Positions 35,401 to 48,005 of a stretch of 64,000 nt of DNA are shown here, piece by piece. The stretch is taken from assembly GCA_029964075.1 (NCBI GenBank), contig CM057148.1:30311916-30375915 (forward strand), written 5' to 3'. Positions within the stretch are counted from its first letter, which is position 1. Every line of letters starts with the position of its first letter. Made by a program: the position numbers and the translations under genes. A model generated the notes under the pieces. The model had not been told where the DNA came from. It saw only the letters and a list, made by a program, of their open reading frames with translations, and ran no database searches. Source of the stretch: Patiria pectinifera. Taxonomy: Eukaryota > Echinodermata > Asteroidea > Valvatida > Asterinidae.

Positions 35401-36671
35401 GTGAGAAAGAAATATACACGCTAAATACGAATTCACATTATTACTAAAGGCCATGTTCAGTCGAGTAGATTTCCGGCCTGTGCAGCCGGACCCCGGTGGA
35501 GTTAAAACACCAGCAGTTGTAGACCACAGCACCGTAATCTATGTATCACCCGTTATCCACGGAGTCAAGTCTCATGTTTCACGTCTTATGTCTAAACATG
35601 CAAATATATGCAAGCCACGCGCCAGCCTGTCGGAATTGACTTAACTTAATCGTGACGCCATCTCATTCTCAAATCAGGACTAAAACTGTGATTGGTCAAT
35701 TCAAATCCAGCGTTTTGTAATGCAACAACAGCCACGCGCGTGACCAAGCCTTTGTTGCTGAGTCTAGTGGGGTTATTTTTATCCATGTCTAGACGCAAAA
35801 AAAGGTGAATGACTAAAGACCCGACATAGAAAGCGCCCGCTGATTGGTCAAAATCTACATGTCAATATGCGGCTGTCTTGCCTAATTAATCAGCGAATCT
35901 GAATTCTGCACCAATGCGTTGAAAGGACTAAAGCAGCGGACCAAGCGCGTTGTGGGTCGGAATGAGTAGATTTGGTGGATGACCCGGTGGATTGGAAACA
36001 CTGAGCCGTGGATTGAGTGCATAATGAATTACCCTGTAGATGGGGTGAATAAACGGTGGATTTGGATGGATTCCCAAGTGGCATGGTGGATAAACCGATA
36101 AGGCTGGCTGATAAGGGCGGAGAAATCGGTGGATTTATTATCAGGAGACCGGTGGATTTGCGTGGAAGACCGTTGGATTGTGGTGGATGACCGTCGGATT
36201 AGGTGGCTTTAGGGCAAACTGTACCATAAATCAAAAGCAGACACAAGATATTGGTTCCACTTTTTCGGTTTCACCTCGAGAAAATGAACCGAAGTATATA
36301 ATGGGGTTAATTCTTACCGGATCTGCCTTAACTCACAATCTTAGTTATATAGGAAATGTGTTCAGACCGAGAGAGGTTGTCGTCGATAAGCACTCCTAAA
36401 AGTTGGTCGAATAGACTCGAAAAATTGAACTGCCATCAATAAAGATGGGGCATGTATCAGTTGGCGGCGTGCTGGATTTTGTCAAAAGCATGCTCACGAA
36501 GACAAACAACATTACCAAAGTTCTTTAATTGTCTTTTGTTGGTCGTTCTGGCCTTAGATAAGCTCATTAGAATCAGTTGCCAAAGTGTTTAACAACTGTT
36601 ACTATAGCACGGTTGCATAATGTATGGCTAAGACTACTAAGGTTTCAACAAATGTATAGCTGGTGATACGA
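35401..36671. other. Intron sequence with a degenerate GTGGATT array
   Basis: From about 35955 to 36200 the words GGTGGATT, CGGTGGAT and GTGGATG recur irregularly every 15-40 bases, suggesting a decayed minisatellite. The rest shows nothing recognisable. Confidence 0.5.
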
Positions 36672-37020
36672 TTCGTCACCGACACCACGAAGTGACACTC
36701 ATGTACATACCAGTGGAATTTAGCAATCGGAGTAAACGGCATGTAATGTTAAACGTCTTCTAGAACGACATTTTGCGTCAAAACTACTGATGTAGGGTTT
36801 CTCGTTGTGGACACTTGATGTATTGATATTATTAAATTTGCTGTTGTTTACCCGTTTGTGTATTAAAACAAAAAGAAATAACAGAAAAACGGTTAGTATT
36901 ATAAATCGTGAAACCGAAAAGCTGTGAAACTGTAAATTCTTGTTTTCACAAAGTAGCACGCTTCAATGTATTTAAACACAAGCGAGCACGCTACAACAAG
37001 GGGAGTGTTACTTCGTGAAA
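36672..37020. mobile_element. MITE family M2, copy 1 (truncated)
   Basis: It starts with TTCGTCACCGACACCACGAA and matches 59459-59830 through several blocks (TAGCAATCGGAG, TTTCTCGTTGTGGACACTTG, CCGTTTGTGTATTAAA). The opposite terminal repeat is absent. It lies about 180 bp upstream of gene 1 exon B. Confidence 0.65.
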
Positions 37021-37200
37021 AAAAATACTTTCGCCCAAAAGGATTATTGTATTTCACGTATATGTAACGTTTCCTAAGCCTCCAAGGACGTTCGTTGAGC
37101 AAACTTGTTTATACAAGTTTTTGACTAGGGAAGCTTTTGAAAAAAAGAAAATAATATGTAAGTTTCATATTAATTCATTATATGCATTCTACATTCACAG

Positions 37201-37475
37201 TTCTTGGGCACGGCGATAATACAAAGACCACCATCCGAAGATGCCAACCCTGCAGTGTACTGCATGCTGTAACAACCCTGGGTGTCTTGAGCGAGCACGA
37301 GATGCGACGCTTCTGGCTGCGGTACGATAACGGCGCCTTCGCCGTAGGCAAACACCAGCAAACGGCGTTCTTCGAATGGACCGACCCACAACCCCAAGAT
37401 ACACCCATGCGTTTCTTTGGTTTTGCTAGCTTTAACGAACCCCAGATTTGGGCCGCCTATCATACATGCAACTGA
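37201..37475 (+). CDS. Gene 1 exon B: second half of the Methyltransf_FA domain and stop
   Basis: This is the 275-bp last exon, with acceptor TTCACAG and phase 1. It encodes TTIRRCQPC, then LSEHEMRRFWLRYDNGAFAVG, FFEWTDP, FFGFASF and WAAYHTCN with stop TGA. The LS-E-R-FW-RYD-G-VG...F-W-DP...G pattern is the conserved C-terminal half of Methyltransf_FA domains. Length equals that of 63055-63329. The minus-strand ORFs over it are shadows. No strong AATAAA is seen close downstream. Confidence 0.8.
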
Positions 37476-38802
37476 GTTCCACATCCCAATGAGACTATGT
37501 AGTCGATTTAAGGAGGTCAAGCTTCAGCTATTGCTAGTGTGCTGTATGGGAACTTACGAACGTGCATAATTTTTCTGTCAAAATCAGACTTTTCTGGGCA
37601 TAAGGTCGAAAATGATATTTTTACATATTGTTCAAATATGTTCTTTTTCCTTTTAATAAGTGGTTTAATTTTTGAAACGGGCCATTCCTGGGCAGAGTTA
37701 TGCTATTTTGAAGTTCATTGCGTCGAAAAGTAGAAAACGGAGAAAATGGCCACGAACGTCACAAAACAGTTATTTCTTTAACTGATATACCTTATCAAAA
37801 TCATCAAAAATAGTTTGTGTAGAGTTCAAATTAGGGTTTCAAACTTGTATAATATAGTTTAGACATGTTCAGGATTACAAATATGCAAAAATATGTAAAT
37901 CGATAAAAATCACCCCCACAGCGTTTTTTGGCCCCATCTCAATTTCAACCTCTGCCCAGAAGTGTCTACTTTTGACAGAACAGGTCACATATGTGCATGT
38001 TCACGTCTGATTTTATATATCTAGTGCACCCTTGCTTCCTTGTCTGATTGCTTCTGTTGCTTAAAAAAATATCTCCTAGTTGTGCAGAGTGAAACACATA
38101 ATTTTGTTTTGAACAATTTAACATGTATGTTCCATTGAGTTCACTCTTGTGACCTTTTGGAGCAATGTCCAATTCTCACACAGTGTACTTATTATTACTT
38201 ATGTATTTTTGTCAAATGTTGTTTAAATATGTACACAACTCTTGTATCATGATATTGTTTGTTTTTCCGTAAGATCAAATAGCCTACTCTCACGCTGCTT
38301 GCAAGCTTCTTTGGAAATCAGTGCCAACGTAGCGCTCTAGACCAAATCCGTTTCAATCTGACGCTTTTATTGCTCTCTTTGCAGCACCATTCTTTATTTT
38401 TTAATCATCCCCAAGAAGAGACTCATAAACAAACAGATGATATCCACAAGCATCAAACTACAAACTAAGTCACCATAAATATTGTCACAATTGTATTGTT
38501 CACTAGGTGTAATTCCTAAGTTTTTTTATTTATATGTTGTCAGGAAACTTCCTGGGCTAATTAAAAAGTTCGTTTGGAACGGGTCTGACACCTTTTGGAG
38601 TGTAGCTGATGACATTCCCGAACCAAAGCTTTTCCAAAGACAAGAGACCATTCAGAGCGACTTCAAGGTTTGAATTATGAACAGGCTGATCTTCCGAAAA
38701 CCAAAACTTTCCCAAGACGGAAGACGACTGTTAGCTATAGAGCTACCTCAAAACCAAAGCTAAACTTAACCATAAACCAGCAAGAAAGGCGCTGTATCAT
38801 AA
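37476..38802. other. Non-coding stretch after gene 1
   Basis: 3' UTR plus intergenic DNA. The short ORF at 38482-38673 has no recognisable domain. Confidence 0.3.
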
Positions 38803-39110
38803 GTCTGACGCCTCATAGGTCCAACGCCTCATGAGTCCGACATTTCGGACTCATGAGGCGTCGGACCTACGAGGCATAAAATGTATTTATTCCGAGTCAT
38901 AGGTCCGACGCCTCATAAGTCCAACGCCTCATAAGTACGACGTCGGAAAAACAAGTCGTTCATATTGTCGGACATACGAAGCGTCGGAGCTATGAGGCGT
39001 CGGATTTATGAGGCGACGGACTTATGGGCCTTTATTTGGTTAGGGGCTGCGATTTTGTAGGACTTATTAGGCGTTGGACCTATGAGGCGTCGGAGGTATG
39101 AGCGGACCCC
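38803..39110. repeat. Palindromic array of GGCGTCGGA/TCCGACGCC words
   Basis: About a dozen copies of ATGAGGCGTCGGAC or its reverse complement alternate in both orientations. Some form perfect local hairpins, such as CTCATGAGTCCGACATT opposite CGGACTCATGAG at about 38828-38858. The overall form is a foldback cluster, similar in style to 49175-50606. Confidence 0.75.
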
Positions 39111-40715
39111 GCAAGAAATGCAACATAACAACAGTATTGTCGGTACAACCAATAATGGTCGAAATTCATTAAGCAATAATCAAGAAAATTCAGTAAATAT
39201 TGGGACCTAATTGAGCTGTTCTTATAATAAGCAACAGTGTAAGCAATGCACCACAATGTAAGCAATGCTCTACTAAGTCAGCAATAAGCAAAAGTTTAAA
39301 CAATGCGTACCAATGTAAGCAGTATACCATAATGTAAGTAATGTACACCAGGTTTCGACGTATCAGTTTCAAGGTAATAGAACGATGCGTGACCATATAT
39401 GCAAGATATCATTGTTATGCATACTGTCCCTAGCTTATGATACAACCATAAGTAATAGTGGTTTGGGCATATTAATTACTTGTTTGTTGGTATTTTTTGG
39501 GAGACACCCTGCATAATAATCGAGGCGATAAGATGGTTTAAGAGAGGTTGTTAATTTGTTGACGTCTAGTCATGAAGGAGCATCCTAAAGATACTGAAGT
39601 TTACATGACTTACAATGGAAATACAATTTCACAAACTGGTTTGTAAATAATAACTGTAATACTTATGTGTCAGTTGTCAATGTGGCGTAAATGGCTGTTT
39701 TGGGAATTTTGAAGTAATCTGTAATACAGTGGTAAAAGCTAAGCAAATTAGGAGTTGGGGAATTTTGTAATCCATGTAATAATTTCATGATCTCCCTATC
39801 AAACTCTAGAGGTCACCTTTCATAATTAAATACAGCTGGTATTTTGAGCAATTTTGCGACAAGTTACCGACGAAGAAAATACGATTACATAAGTTTACAC
39901 TAGCAAGGCAATAGAAGTATGGACATCTTGGTCAGCAGGAGCATTGAGAGGGAAAATCTCCTTCAATACACAAGAGGTACCATATTTCGTTTACAATATC
40001 ATTTCGTTTACATTGCTAGACTGACGAAAAATATTTTGGAATCAATAAAATATCTTTATTTAAAACATAAATACATATGATAAGGATACAACAAAGTACG
40101 GGAAAACACATTATTATTTAATAATATAAAATAAATGAAGCATTACTATATATTTCATATTTTTCTATTTTACGCTCGTTCATGTACCTGCAATCTGACA
40201 ACTAATGGCACAGTCAAATACTTATTATATTGCTGATGAATTCTGAATACTTCGAATAAAGCAATTTATTTGTTTATTTTACAGCTTCATTTCGCATTTT
40301 TTCCCACTTAAAATACAATAGTTAGCTAACATGCGTATGCATTTGCCAAAAAACACACAACCTTTAGCGAAATGTAACAATGTTTACGCACATATTAACT
40401 TTGACAAGTATAATATATATCACATAATTTAGTTTCGTGAGGTGTGATAGATGATTTGTTTAATTTCTAATACTTGAGGCACTTATATATATATATATCT
40501 TGTATTCCTTTTTCCGAAAAGTATTAATGTATGAATCAAACTAGATCTTTGATTAGATTACTTTCTGAATACGTCTTATGAGCAACTCCAAGATTAGATT
40601 TTCATAGTAATATAATGTACACTTATACATTAATAGCGTGGAAAATATATTAAACTGAAAACTGTCTGTACACTTATAAACAACTCGGAATTCTTCATAT
40701 TAACATAAATGTATT
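39111..40715. other. AT-rich non-coding stretch
   Basis: No gene recognised. An (AT)n run lies at about 40487-40498. Around 39230-39350 the phrase 'AATGTAAGCAATG' recurs four to five times. Confidence 0.35.
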
Positions 40716-40796
40716 CTACAGTCCGTATGCTCTAGAACCACTTCCAAAGTTGTACCACTGCGCATGCGCACCTCTGCCAAAGTTGTATTCGGGTAT
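40716..40796 (-). CDS. Candidate small terminal exon, minus strand
   Basis: After an acceptor-like CTTCATAG on the minus strand, 81 nt encode a Gly/Tyr/Phe/Arg-rich peptide (IPEYNFGRG, then WYNFGSGSRAYGL) and a stop. A second frame across the same bases is also open to just past its end, so the frame is uncertain. No upstream gene has been joined. I do not recognise the peptide. Confidence 0.25.
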   Translation of the reverse strand: MPEYNFGRGAHAQWYNFGSGSRAYGL

Positions 40797-41327
40797 CTAT
40801 GAAGATAAATAACAATCAGTTAATGCTGAATACAGACAAAGGTTAATATAACGAGATAAATAAGCCAATCCAAGTACACATTAAAATTTTGCGTGTACAA
40901 TGTTTTGTTTTGTTTCTGATCAATCATTTTCCGCTGGAAGATGTGATCAAACATGTACAATAGAGGTACTTCCCTGGCAAAAATACGCTTCAGTTATTGT
41001 TGTGCCTGAACGTGCTATACATAGTTCCAATAACGATACTACATAAAGGTTTATGTTTTTTGTTTCAAGTGTTTTATGCAATTCATACAAAGAAAATAAT
41101 GGCATACTCGAACGCTTTTTAAACACACCTTTATTTCATTCTGATTAACAAAAACATCGAAAGTATTTTGGTAATACTTGGAAACGTGGAACAATTGGTT
41201 TTACAAAAGATTGCACAGATTAGAGTATTAACCCTAAAGGGGCCGAGGGGGGCGGAATCCGCCCACACTCGAAAAAAACTAAGGACAATCTTAAACTTCT
41301 GTATATTATCCAAGGTTAAATACTTAC

Positions 41328-41402
41328 CTACTGATACAGGTCTTCATCACCAGATACGGCATAAGGTCTCCAAAATCCACTGCCTGGGCCAGGAAAAACT
41401 CG
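41328..41402 (-). CDS. Candidate small exon, minus strand
   Basis: It is bounded on the minus strand by a good acceptor (TCCCTATTCCAG) and a consensus donor (GTAAGT). One frame reads RVFPGPGSGFWRPYAV and ends in a stop right at the donor. Another reads through and continues open across 40716-40796. The sharp splice signals argue for a real exon, perhaps of a gene whose other exons I cannot find. Confidence 0.3.
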   Translation of the reverse strand, partial: RVFPGPGSGFWRPYAVSGDEDLYQ

Positions 41403-41759
41403 CTGGAATAGGGACAAAAAAAAAGAAAAAGAACATGGAATATAACTAATCAATATCACATCTAGTCTATAGTGTGCTTCATTTGACTCCACTCCCTTAA
41501 CTTGTTAACCATAAATGTGACATAACTATAAACATCATGATGTGATCTTACTTATTATTTTGCGATCTTAATATCTGAATGTTGAAGAAGAAAACTATAC
41601 TTGGATTTAAAAATTACTACTTTCAAATTCGGAACAGGTAAACCCACATACTAGATAAACACTGCGGGTGGACTTTCGGCAAAACTACTCAATGTTAAGA
41701 GTGTTAAGTAACAGCTGAATGTATTCAATGTCGAAAATAGAACGAGGTATACCATGATT

Positions 41760-42010
41760 GATTTCTAAACCACTGGTGAAAGTGGCAGGGGCAGACTACC
41801 ACACATTGCTTTTGGACTGAATAAGAGAGGCAAGGCAGACTATCACTATCACGCCTTGAAAGGGGATGAAGCGGGTGGGGCGGGGTATACTTCCCCACCT
41901 TGTTAAAGGGATGGAGTGAAAGAGGTGGGGCACACGGTACTTCCACAACTTGCTAGGGGATGGATTGAGAGGGGCGGGCCACACTTCTACACCTCGTTTT
42001 GGAGATGCAG
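41760..42010. repeat. Degenerate tandem repeat of about 60 bp
   Basis: About four units of the type GGGGATGGA...GGGGCGGG...CACACTTCC...ACCTTG follow each other. The minus-strand ORFs here are only this repeat. Confidence 0.55.
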
Positions 42011-42224
42011 TCAGAGGGAGGGACAGGCTATCACCTGTGGGTCAGTGGCGTAAATTTGTGCCAGGGAGTGGGGGGATGGGGGATGACCAAAATCCTAAAA
42101 TTGCTCGGCTGTGGAAATTTGAAAAGCGGCCCGGGGGGGGGGGGGGCACTCCCTGTAACCTAGGGGTTATAGGCACGACAGATTCAGCGAGCTGCATTTT
42201 TACAGTTGAAAACTAACACAGTTT

Positions 42225-42262
42225 CGGACTATTGAACCTTCGGACTAAAGAAACCTTCGGAA
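42225..42262. repeat. Short run of TTCGGACTA repeats
   Basis: TTCGGACTATTGAACC and TTCGGACTAAAGAAACC units match the words that build the foldback at 49175-50606. Confidence 0.6.
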
Positions 42263-42445
42263 TATCGAACATTCACGCAATCCAGCGGTAACCACACAAA
42301 CATCCTAGAGAGAGTTTATGTTTGGTACCTACATTTCACCAAAGACACCGAGGTGGTATATCGTGCAGATTTAGGCTCAACAGGCCTCACAGAGGAAGAA
42401 ACCACAATAAATGGGGACTTTTCCATCGGGTTTTCTGGTTCGACG

Positions 42446-42591
42446 TGTTGAGCAAGCACGAGATGCGACGCTTCTGGCTGCGTTACGACCACGGCACCTT
42501 CGCCTTAGGCAAGCACCAGCAGGCTGCCTACTTCTGGTGGACCGACCCAAGACCCTCGGCTTCGCCAGTTAAGAAACGGCTCAGACTTGGG
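42446..42591 (+). pseudogene. Decayed copy of Methyltransf_FA exon B
   Basis: About 146 bp match exon B of both genes: LSKHEMRRFWLRYDHGTFALGKHQ and FWWTDPRP. The 5' third of the exon is replaced by unrelated sequence with no acceptor. The 3' part is shortened by about 20 bp and ends without YHTC or a stop at the usual place. It is most like the gene 2 exon B (HGTFALG). It indicates a third gene copy that has been lost. Confidence 0.75.
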
Positions 42592-42749
42592 AATTTAATA
42601 ACACATGCGGGGGCTTGTAATTGTGTTCGTGTATTAAATACATTCAGAGGACAGCATGACAAAAGAGAGCAGATCCTTTGTTGTCCTCGAAGGAACATCT
42701 TTGTTGAGAGAGGTTCTTTATGGTGGCCCTGAAGGGACATAACACATAC

Positions 42750-42975
42750 AGATTTCTGCACACATTTCTGCGATATTGCGTATTTTATCGCACATTTCTG
42801 CACAGATTAATGCAATATTGCACATTTTATCGCACATTTCTGCGCAGATTTATGCGATGTCCAACATTTGATGGCACATTTCTGCACTGATTTTCGCCGA
42901 TGTCGCACATTTCATCGCAGAAATATGCGATGTCGAATATTTTTTATCGCAGAAATCTGCGCAGATTTTATAGCA
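42750..42975. repeat. Degenerate tandem repeat (about 50-bp unit)
   Basis: Four to five units of the type GCACATTTCTGCGCAGATTT...TGCGATATTGCACATTTTATC. The terminal unit is more diverged. Confidence 0.65.
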
Positions 42976-45900
42976 AGCTTGCAGACATTTTTTAGTTCCA
43001 GCCCTCTTCTCAACCTGGTTCAAGGTAGCCGCGGATTCGGTTGAATTTTTTTTTGGCCGCAGATTCAGCCGCGCATTCACCAAAAGTATAAAAAAAAAAT
43101 CTATAATACATGCGTCAAAAGGTGATATATTTTGTTTCCAGAAAGATAACTTCATTTATCCAACAAATTTTTCATAATAAACGACAAATAATATTTTTTG
43201 TTAACGCCATATCAAAATACACAACATACAAATAACAATATTTTCACGCCATATCAAAATAACCAACATAAGCAACCGTTTCATCAACCATTTTTGAAAT
43301 TGTGATGCCAAAATTACTATTTTAACTAGATGCATAATGGGAATCATCACATTTGGCGTTATTTTTCAAGGCTTGTCGGAAAGTAATGCATCATTTGAAA
43401 CAAGGTATACGGCACGTAATGTCAAAACTCCCAGTTTTATCTCATAATCTACTAGAAAATGTTACTGGGCACACTTTATTTTGGTATAGACCTTAGCCGA
43501 TTACTAATTAGTGCCTAATTAGCCCGTTAAAGTGAGTGACCCTATTAGAATGCGTTCGTTTCTGCTGCGTATATTACTACCCCTTTAAAACAAAGTGTAC
43601 CTCACATGTTGTCAAAAACTCACAAATATCAAGTCACTGGAAACACTTCATTTTGGTATAGGCTTCAGCCAAACACTAGTTAGTGTTTATTAGCCTGCTA
43701 AAGTGACCCTATTTTTTACTGAACTATAAGAATGATATTACGCAGTTGAAGTGAAAAGAATGCCCTCTATCAGAAAATAGTACGATTAAAAAGAGAATTT
43801 TTTTTGTCAGAATGCATTGCATGAATAAAATAGGATTTCAATTTTTTTTTTTAGTTTTCCTTTTTTTCCCACTTTTCCTTTTTAATTATCAAATTCCAGT
43901 ACATGAATACAAAGGGAGTTAAGACCTGGAACTATTGTTCAAAAGGTCAACCTAATATGGGATGTGGCTATTCTGGTAACGTTTAGATATCGTTTTAGAT
44001 AAGTTGTCACTGTTCCTTAGCTGATATTGCACATGATGTATGTACCAAAGCAAAATGATGAGGATCGGCAAATTCTAATTTGTATTGTAAAGCACGCTTG
44101 CTTATTATAATTATTAAGGGAATAAATTTGTGCGTGGCCGGTTTTCTGCAATATGTTTAAGGCCGGTTGGAATCATTATCAGCATCCAGTCTCCAAAGCC
44201 GGCAAAGCACTTATTTGTATTGGATGTATTGATGGTTTCTACATAATCCAATGTATAAATTATCGTAATCATCGGCAACCGTTATTTGCACAGCTAACAA
44301 CTACTACCCACAGAAGGTTGATGCTAATAAAGCCAAAATCAATAATGTGTGACCGCGTCTAAGGACGTAAGAAAAATGTGGATGTTCTGACAATTTCTAT
44401 GATAGGATGTGCTATTAAAACGTCAAGTATCATACTTTACATTTTACTTACTATCAAGTATAATACTCCGCATGTTGTTGTTGTTTTTTTTGAAATGGTG
44501 TGTTTTTACCTTGAGGTTAAGTAATAATCTCCTCCATCGATACATCTCATCAATTGTGTACTTAAGTTCAAGACATGAACAAATATTGTCATTTACACGC
44601 ATGTCATATCCAGGTATTTGTGACCTAGTCTGTAAAATGGTTCGGGCGATGTTATTCGAACTAAATCGTCCTTTGGCAATTTCCAAATAGTTAGCAAAGC
44701 TTTCTTTTCATTCATCATGTTGTTATTTTCATATATTTATTTAAATAATTAATTTGATCTATGCTGGTACTGTCCGTCAGTTCATTTGTCTACCTCACTG
44801 TTTCGTTTTCTCTCCCGTCATGTTTGTGTTGATTTTATGTTGTATTTTCTATCTTCTCTTCCTTTTAATGTTTTTGTTTCAGATTTTTTTTACGTTTCAT
44901 GTAACAAGTGTAGCCCAACCAGTTGTCAAAAAAACTGTTCTCCCCGGGACCTTGTGCATGTTAAATCGTTGAACAGTTGTTTCTTATAACTTTGTGTTGA
45001 GTTTTATTTCCGTTGTTTACGGCATGTATATACAAAGTTTAGCTTCTTACAAATGTATCCGTGCTAACCGTTTTATTGCGCTCTTGTTTGTATATATCGT
45101 ATTGATTTTAAACTCTGCTTGTACATTTTTCTTGAAATTAAATTCTGTCCTTTGTTTTAAACGTCTGGAAAACATTGTAACAATTGTTTTATTGAATCAC
45201 GAACATAAATCACAGAAACTGAGAAAATACGGAGAATGTGCTAGCATAGTAACAAAGTGGAGTTATCGCTTCAATATAATATGCTTTTTGTCTGTCATTA
45301 TGCTCAGAATAAGCCATTTGCGTGTAACCCATACCCTTTGGGATTTAAATTCGAAAAACATCTGGAACACTGACTTGCTCAGAATGCTTGGCACATTTTT
45401 ACTTTCAATTCTCCAGACTAAAGACACTGTTGCTAATCACATGATTCAGGGCAAGCTCTTGCATAGTTACGTAAGAGACGCTCAGCACCAATACATTGTT
45501 CACAATGGGTGAGAATGGCACAAAGACACCAGACCATGCCGGAGCTGGGGGTTGCTAGCATAAGGCTTGCCCCGAATCACGTGATATAGTAACAGTCTCT
45601 TTGGTCGGGAGAATGCAAAGTTAAAACGTGCAAAGCATTGGATTAAGTCAGCATTCCAGATTTTATTCAAATTTAAATCGCAAATGGCTTATTGGAAGCT
45701 TCTAGTCCAGGCCAGAAATACAGTGCCATATGTATTTAATTCACCAATTCCATGGCTCTTAAAACTCTCTTGTATAGAATACTTTTAATGTTTAACTTTT
45801 ATTCCTGAGCTCGGCGGACGGAGTTTGGCCTATACTACCCAACGTTTTGCTATTTCCCCCCAAACCGCTTTCATGGCAAAAGCAAGGATCCAAAACTAAT

Positions 45901-47300
45901 ACTCCATCAAAAAAAATGGGAGACAAAGTAATTGAGGTCGATATCAGGCTGGCAGCTTGAGCCAAGTTTGGGCAAGGACCATTAGTGGACTAGTGGTTGA
46001 TTTGTGACGTCCCTTACGCCTGCGCACTAATAGCAACGTGCGAACGTCCCTAGTCAAATGCTGGTCAAAATGTCATCGCAGAACTTCTGGGTCCTGGCTC
46101 CCTGCTGTACGTTATGAATGCGCGCGGCTATTTGTTACCAGCGATGCAACCAGCCTCAGTAGGTTGGTTCCAAATAGTCGACTAGTGTATTCAACCACCG
46201 TCGACTAGACAGATTTCGGGCTAACTTTAGTCGAACTGTGGTTAACCAATGGTCAACAATAGTTCTTGCGCGAACTTGCCCTTGCATGCGCCTTCTTCGG
46301 CTATAGAGCGCCCTCAAAATATTAATTGAGTTTCAGCTCCTCCAAACGATTTTTTTTTCTAGAAATTGCTTTAATCTTCCGATGGTCAATCGGCCTCTGA
46401 AAATGTTTGAGCATTTGTTGCAGATCCACCCTTGATGACCCCTTTGAAATGCTGTTGACCCGCTCCCCCAAGGTCACGCCAACTGATAAACCACTGTCGC
46501 GGCATAGAGAATACGTAGCGTGGCGTCCATTTGTAAGTCTATTTGGTGTAAATTTCCATACATTAAATTCACAATATTCTTTTTTATGTTTAAAAAAGTA
46601 CATTTTATAATAAATTCAACAAATATTATCAATGTACCCTGTATGTGTTATATACCCTGTATGTTTATGTTATGTATTTTTAGAAAATTAAGGGGTTCCT
46701 AAAAAAAATTGATTGGAAAGTAGAGGGCGCACAAAGTTTGGCTTGAGGCATGCAACCCAGTAAATAGACACCAGTGATAAATCCCCATTTTTCAAAATTC
46801 TGAATAAAATACCTTAAATTCTCGCAGGTATTCAGGCTGCACAGGAAATCGTCATTTTTCTTTAAATGTTCGGTTGGTTGACGAGTGACTTTTGAGATAT
46901 TCCCACCCAAAGAAGACCACTCCCAAAGCGAATATTTTCCAAACTTGAAAAGTAGCCATTTTGAAAAAAAAAGATCTCTCCACAAAATGGCTAAATAGCT
47001 CCACTTTCGGACAAAATGGCATTCAAAATGTTCAGAATTGGAAGCCCCAGATCCATGCCAGAGGTACAGTGTCATACGTCTTAAATCCCCCAATACTGTG
47101 GCTCTCATAACTATCTTATGTAGTTTAATATGAATGTATTACTTTTATTCATGAGCTCTGCGATCGGGGTTTTGGCCTATTTATTGAACTGCACCCTCCG
47201 ATATTTAAAATAGCGTCTATTTTTTTTTAAATAGCGCCCTCTTGTGCCCTTCAAGAAGTGCCCCCTCTTGTTATTGGATCTATTAATTGTTTATTTAGTA
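42976..47300. other. Long AT-rich stretch without a supported gene
   Basis: The longest open frame (44994-45512, 172 aa) is rich in Leu, Ile, Phe and Cys as expected from AT-rich DNA and shows no domain. Two stretches (43480-43520 and 43660-43700) share 'TTAGTG..TAATTAGCC', a diverged direct repeat. Segments near 45690-45850 and 47035-47190 are also related (CCAGG/TGCCAGAAATACAGTG; ATTCATGAGCTC), so they are probably copies of an unknown repeat. Confidence 0.35.
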
Positions 47301-48005
47301 GTCTGGTTCCCTAGACCTGACAATCATTCCCGACGCTCACGTCTAAATTGTAGGTCAGGCAGCCTCCGTAGCTGAAAATAAACATGACGACATTGACGGC
47401 CCTTTTTTTCAAAACTCGGCTTCGTTTCCGCATTTCGCTTAATCACGTTTAATGTTCTGATCAAATTTGTAAATAAATCACTTGCCTTATAATATCATAC
47501 AGTTATGATAATACAGTTCGATATTTCTGTAAGATAACATTGATTTATGTTGATTTGGAATCTTCAAAATTAGGCACCCAAATAGCACTGTAAGCAGGCG
47601 GATCCGAATGAAGACCGAGTTTTAGAAAATCTCGGTAACGGTCGTCACATTCAAAATAGTACACGACGCGGCAAAAAGTTCGCCCATACGATCCGATTCG
47701 TGCACAAAATCGTCGTTGAATTTCAAGTTTTCTTAATGAAAGCAATGAATATTAATTATCAACTCATTTAAACTGTTTTTAATAAGCAATTAGCAGTTAA
47801 TTATACTTAAATTATACTCGGAAATACTCGGGCGCTATCCGATTGTCGACGAAATTAACTCTGCAAACTTTGGACATTTTCGGAAAAGAAGGAACTCTTC
47901 CCGTTTTAATCACGTGACGTAGATTATTAAACAATGTATTACCGGAGGCTACCTGACCTAAAATTCATCAGCAATAGTCAGAATCTTTTGGTCTGGTAAC
48001 CAGAC
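47301..48005. mobile_element. 705-bp element with long imperfect terminal inverted repeats
   Basis: GTCTGGTTCC...AGGTCAGGCAGCCTCCG (47301-47370) is matched in inverse by CGGAGGCTACCTGACCT...GGTAACCAGAC (47943-48005). TTTATTTAGT occurs on both flanks within a few bases of the ends, consistent with an 8-10 bp target duplication (hAT or Mutator-type, inferred). A 66-aa minus-strand ORF inside has no known domain. Confidence 0.65.

Noticed and set aside
37170..37520. Minus-strand ORF of 116 aa over gene 1 exon B
   Set aside because: Shadow of the GC-rich coding exon on the plus strand; the same happens at 42528-42803.
44994..45512. 172-aa open frame, one of the longest outside the retroelements
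   Set aside because: Composition is what AT-rich DNA gives by chance (Leu, Ile, Phe, Cys, Asn), with no domain, splice support or similar copy.
47545..47745. 66-aa minus-strand ORF with Arg/Tyr-rich sequence
   Set aside because: It lies inside the 705-bp inverted-repeat element and matches no transposase pattern I know.
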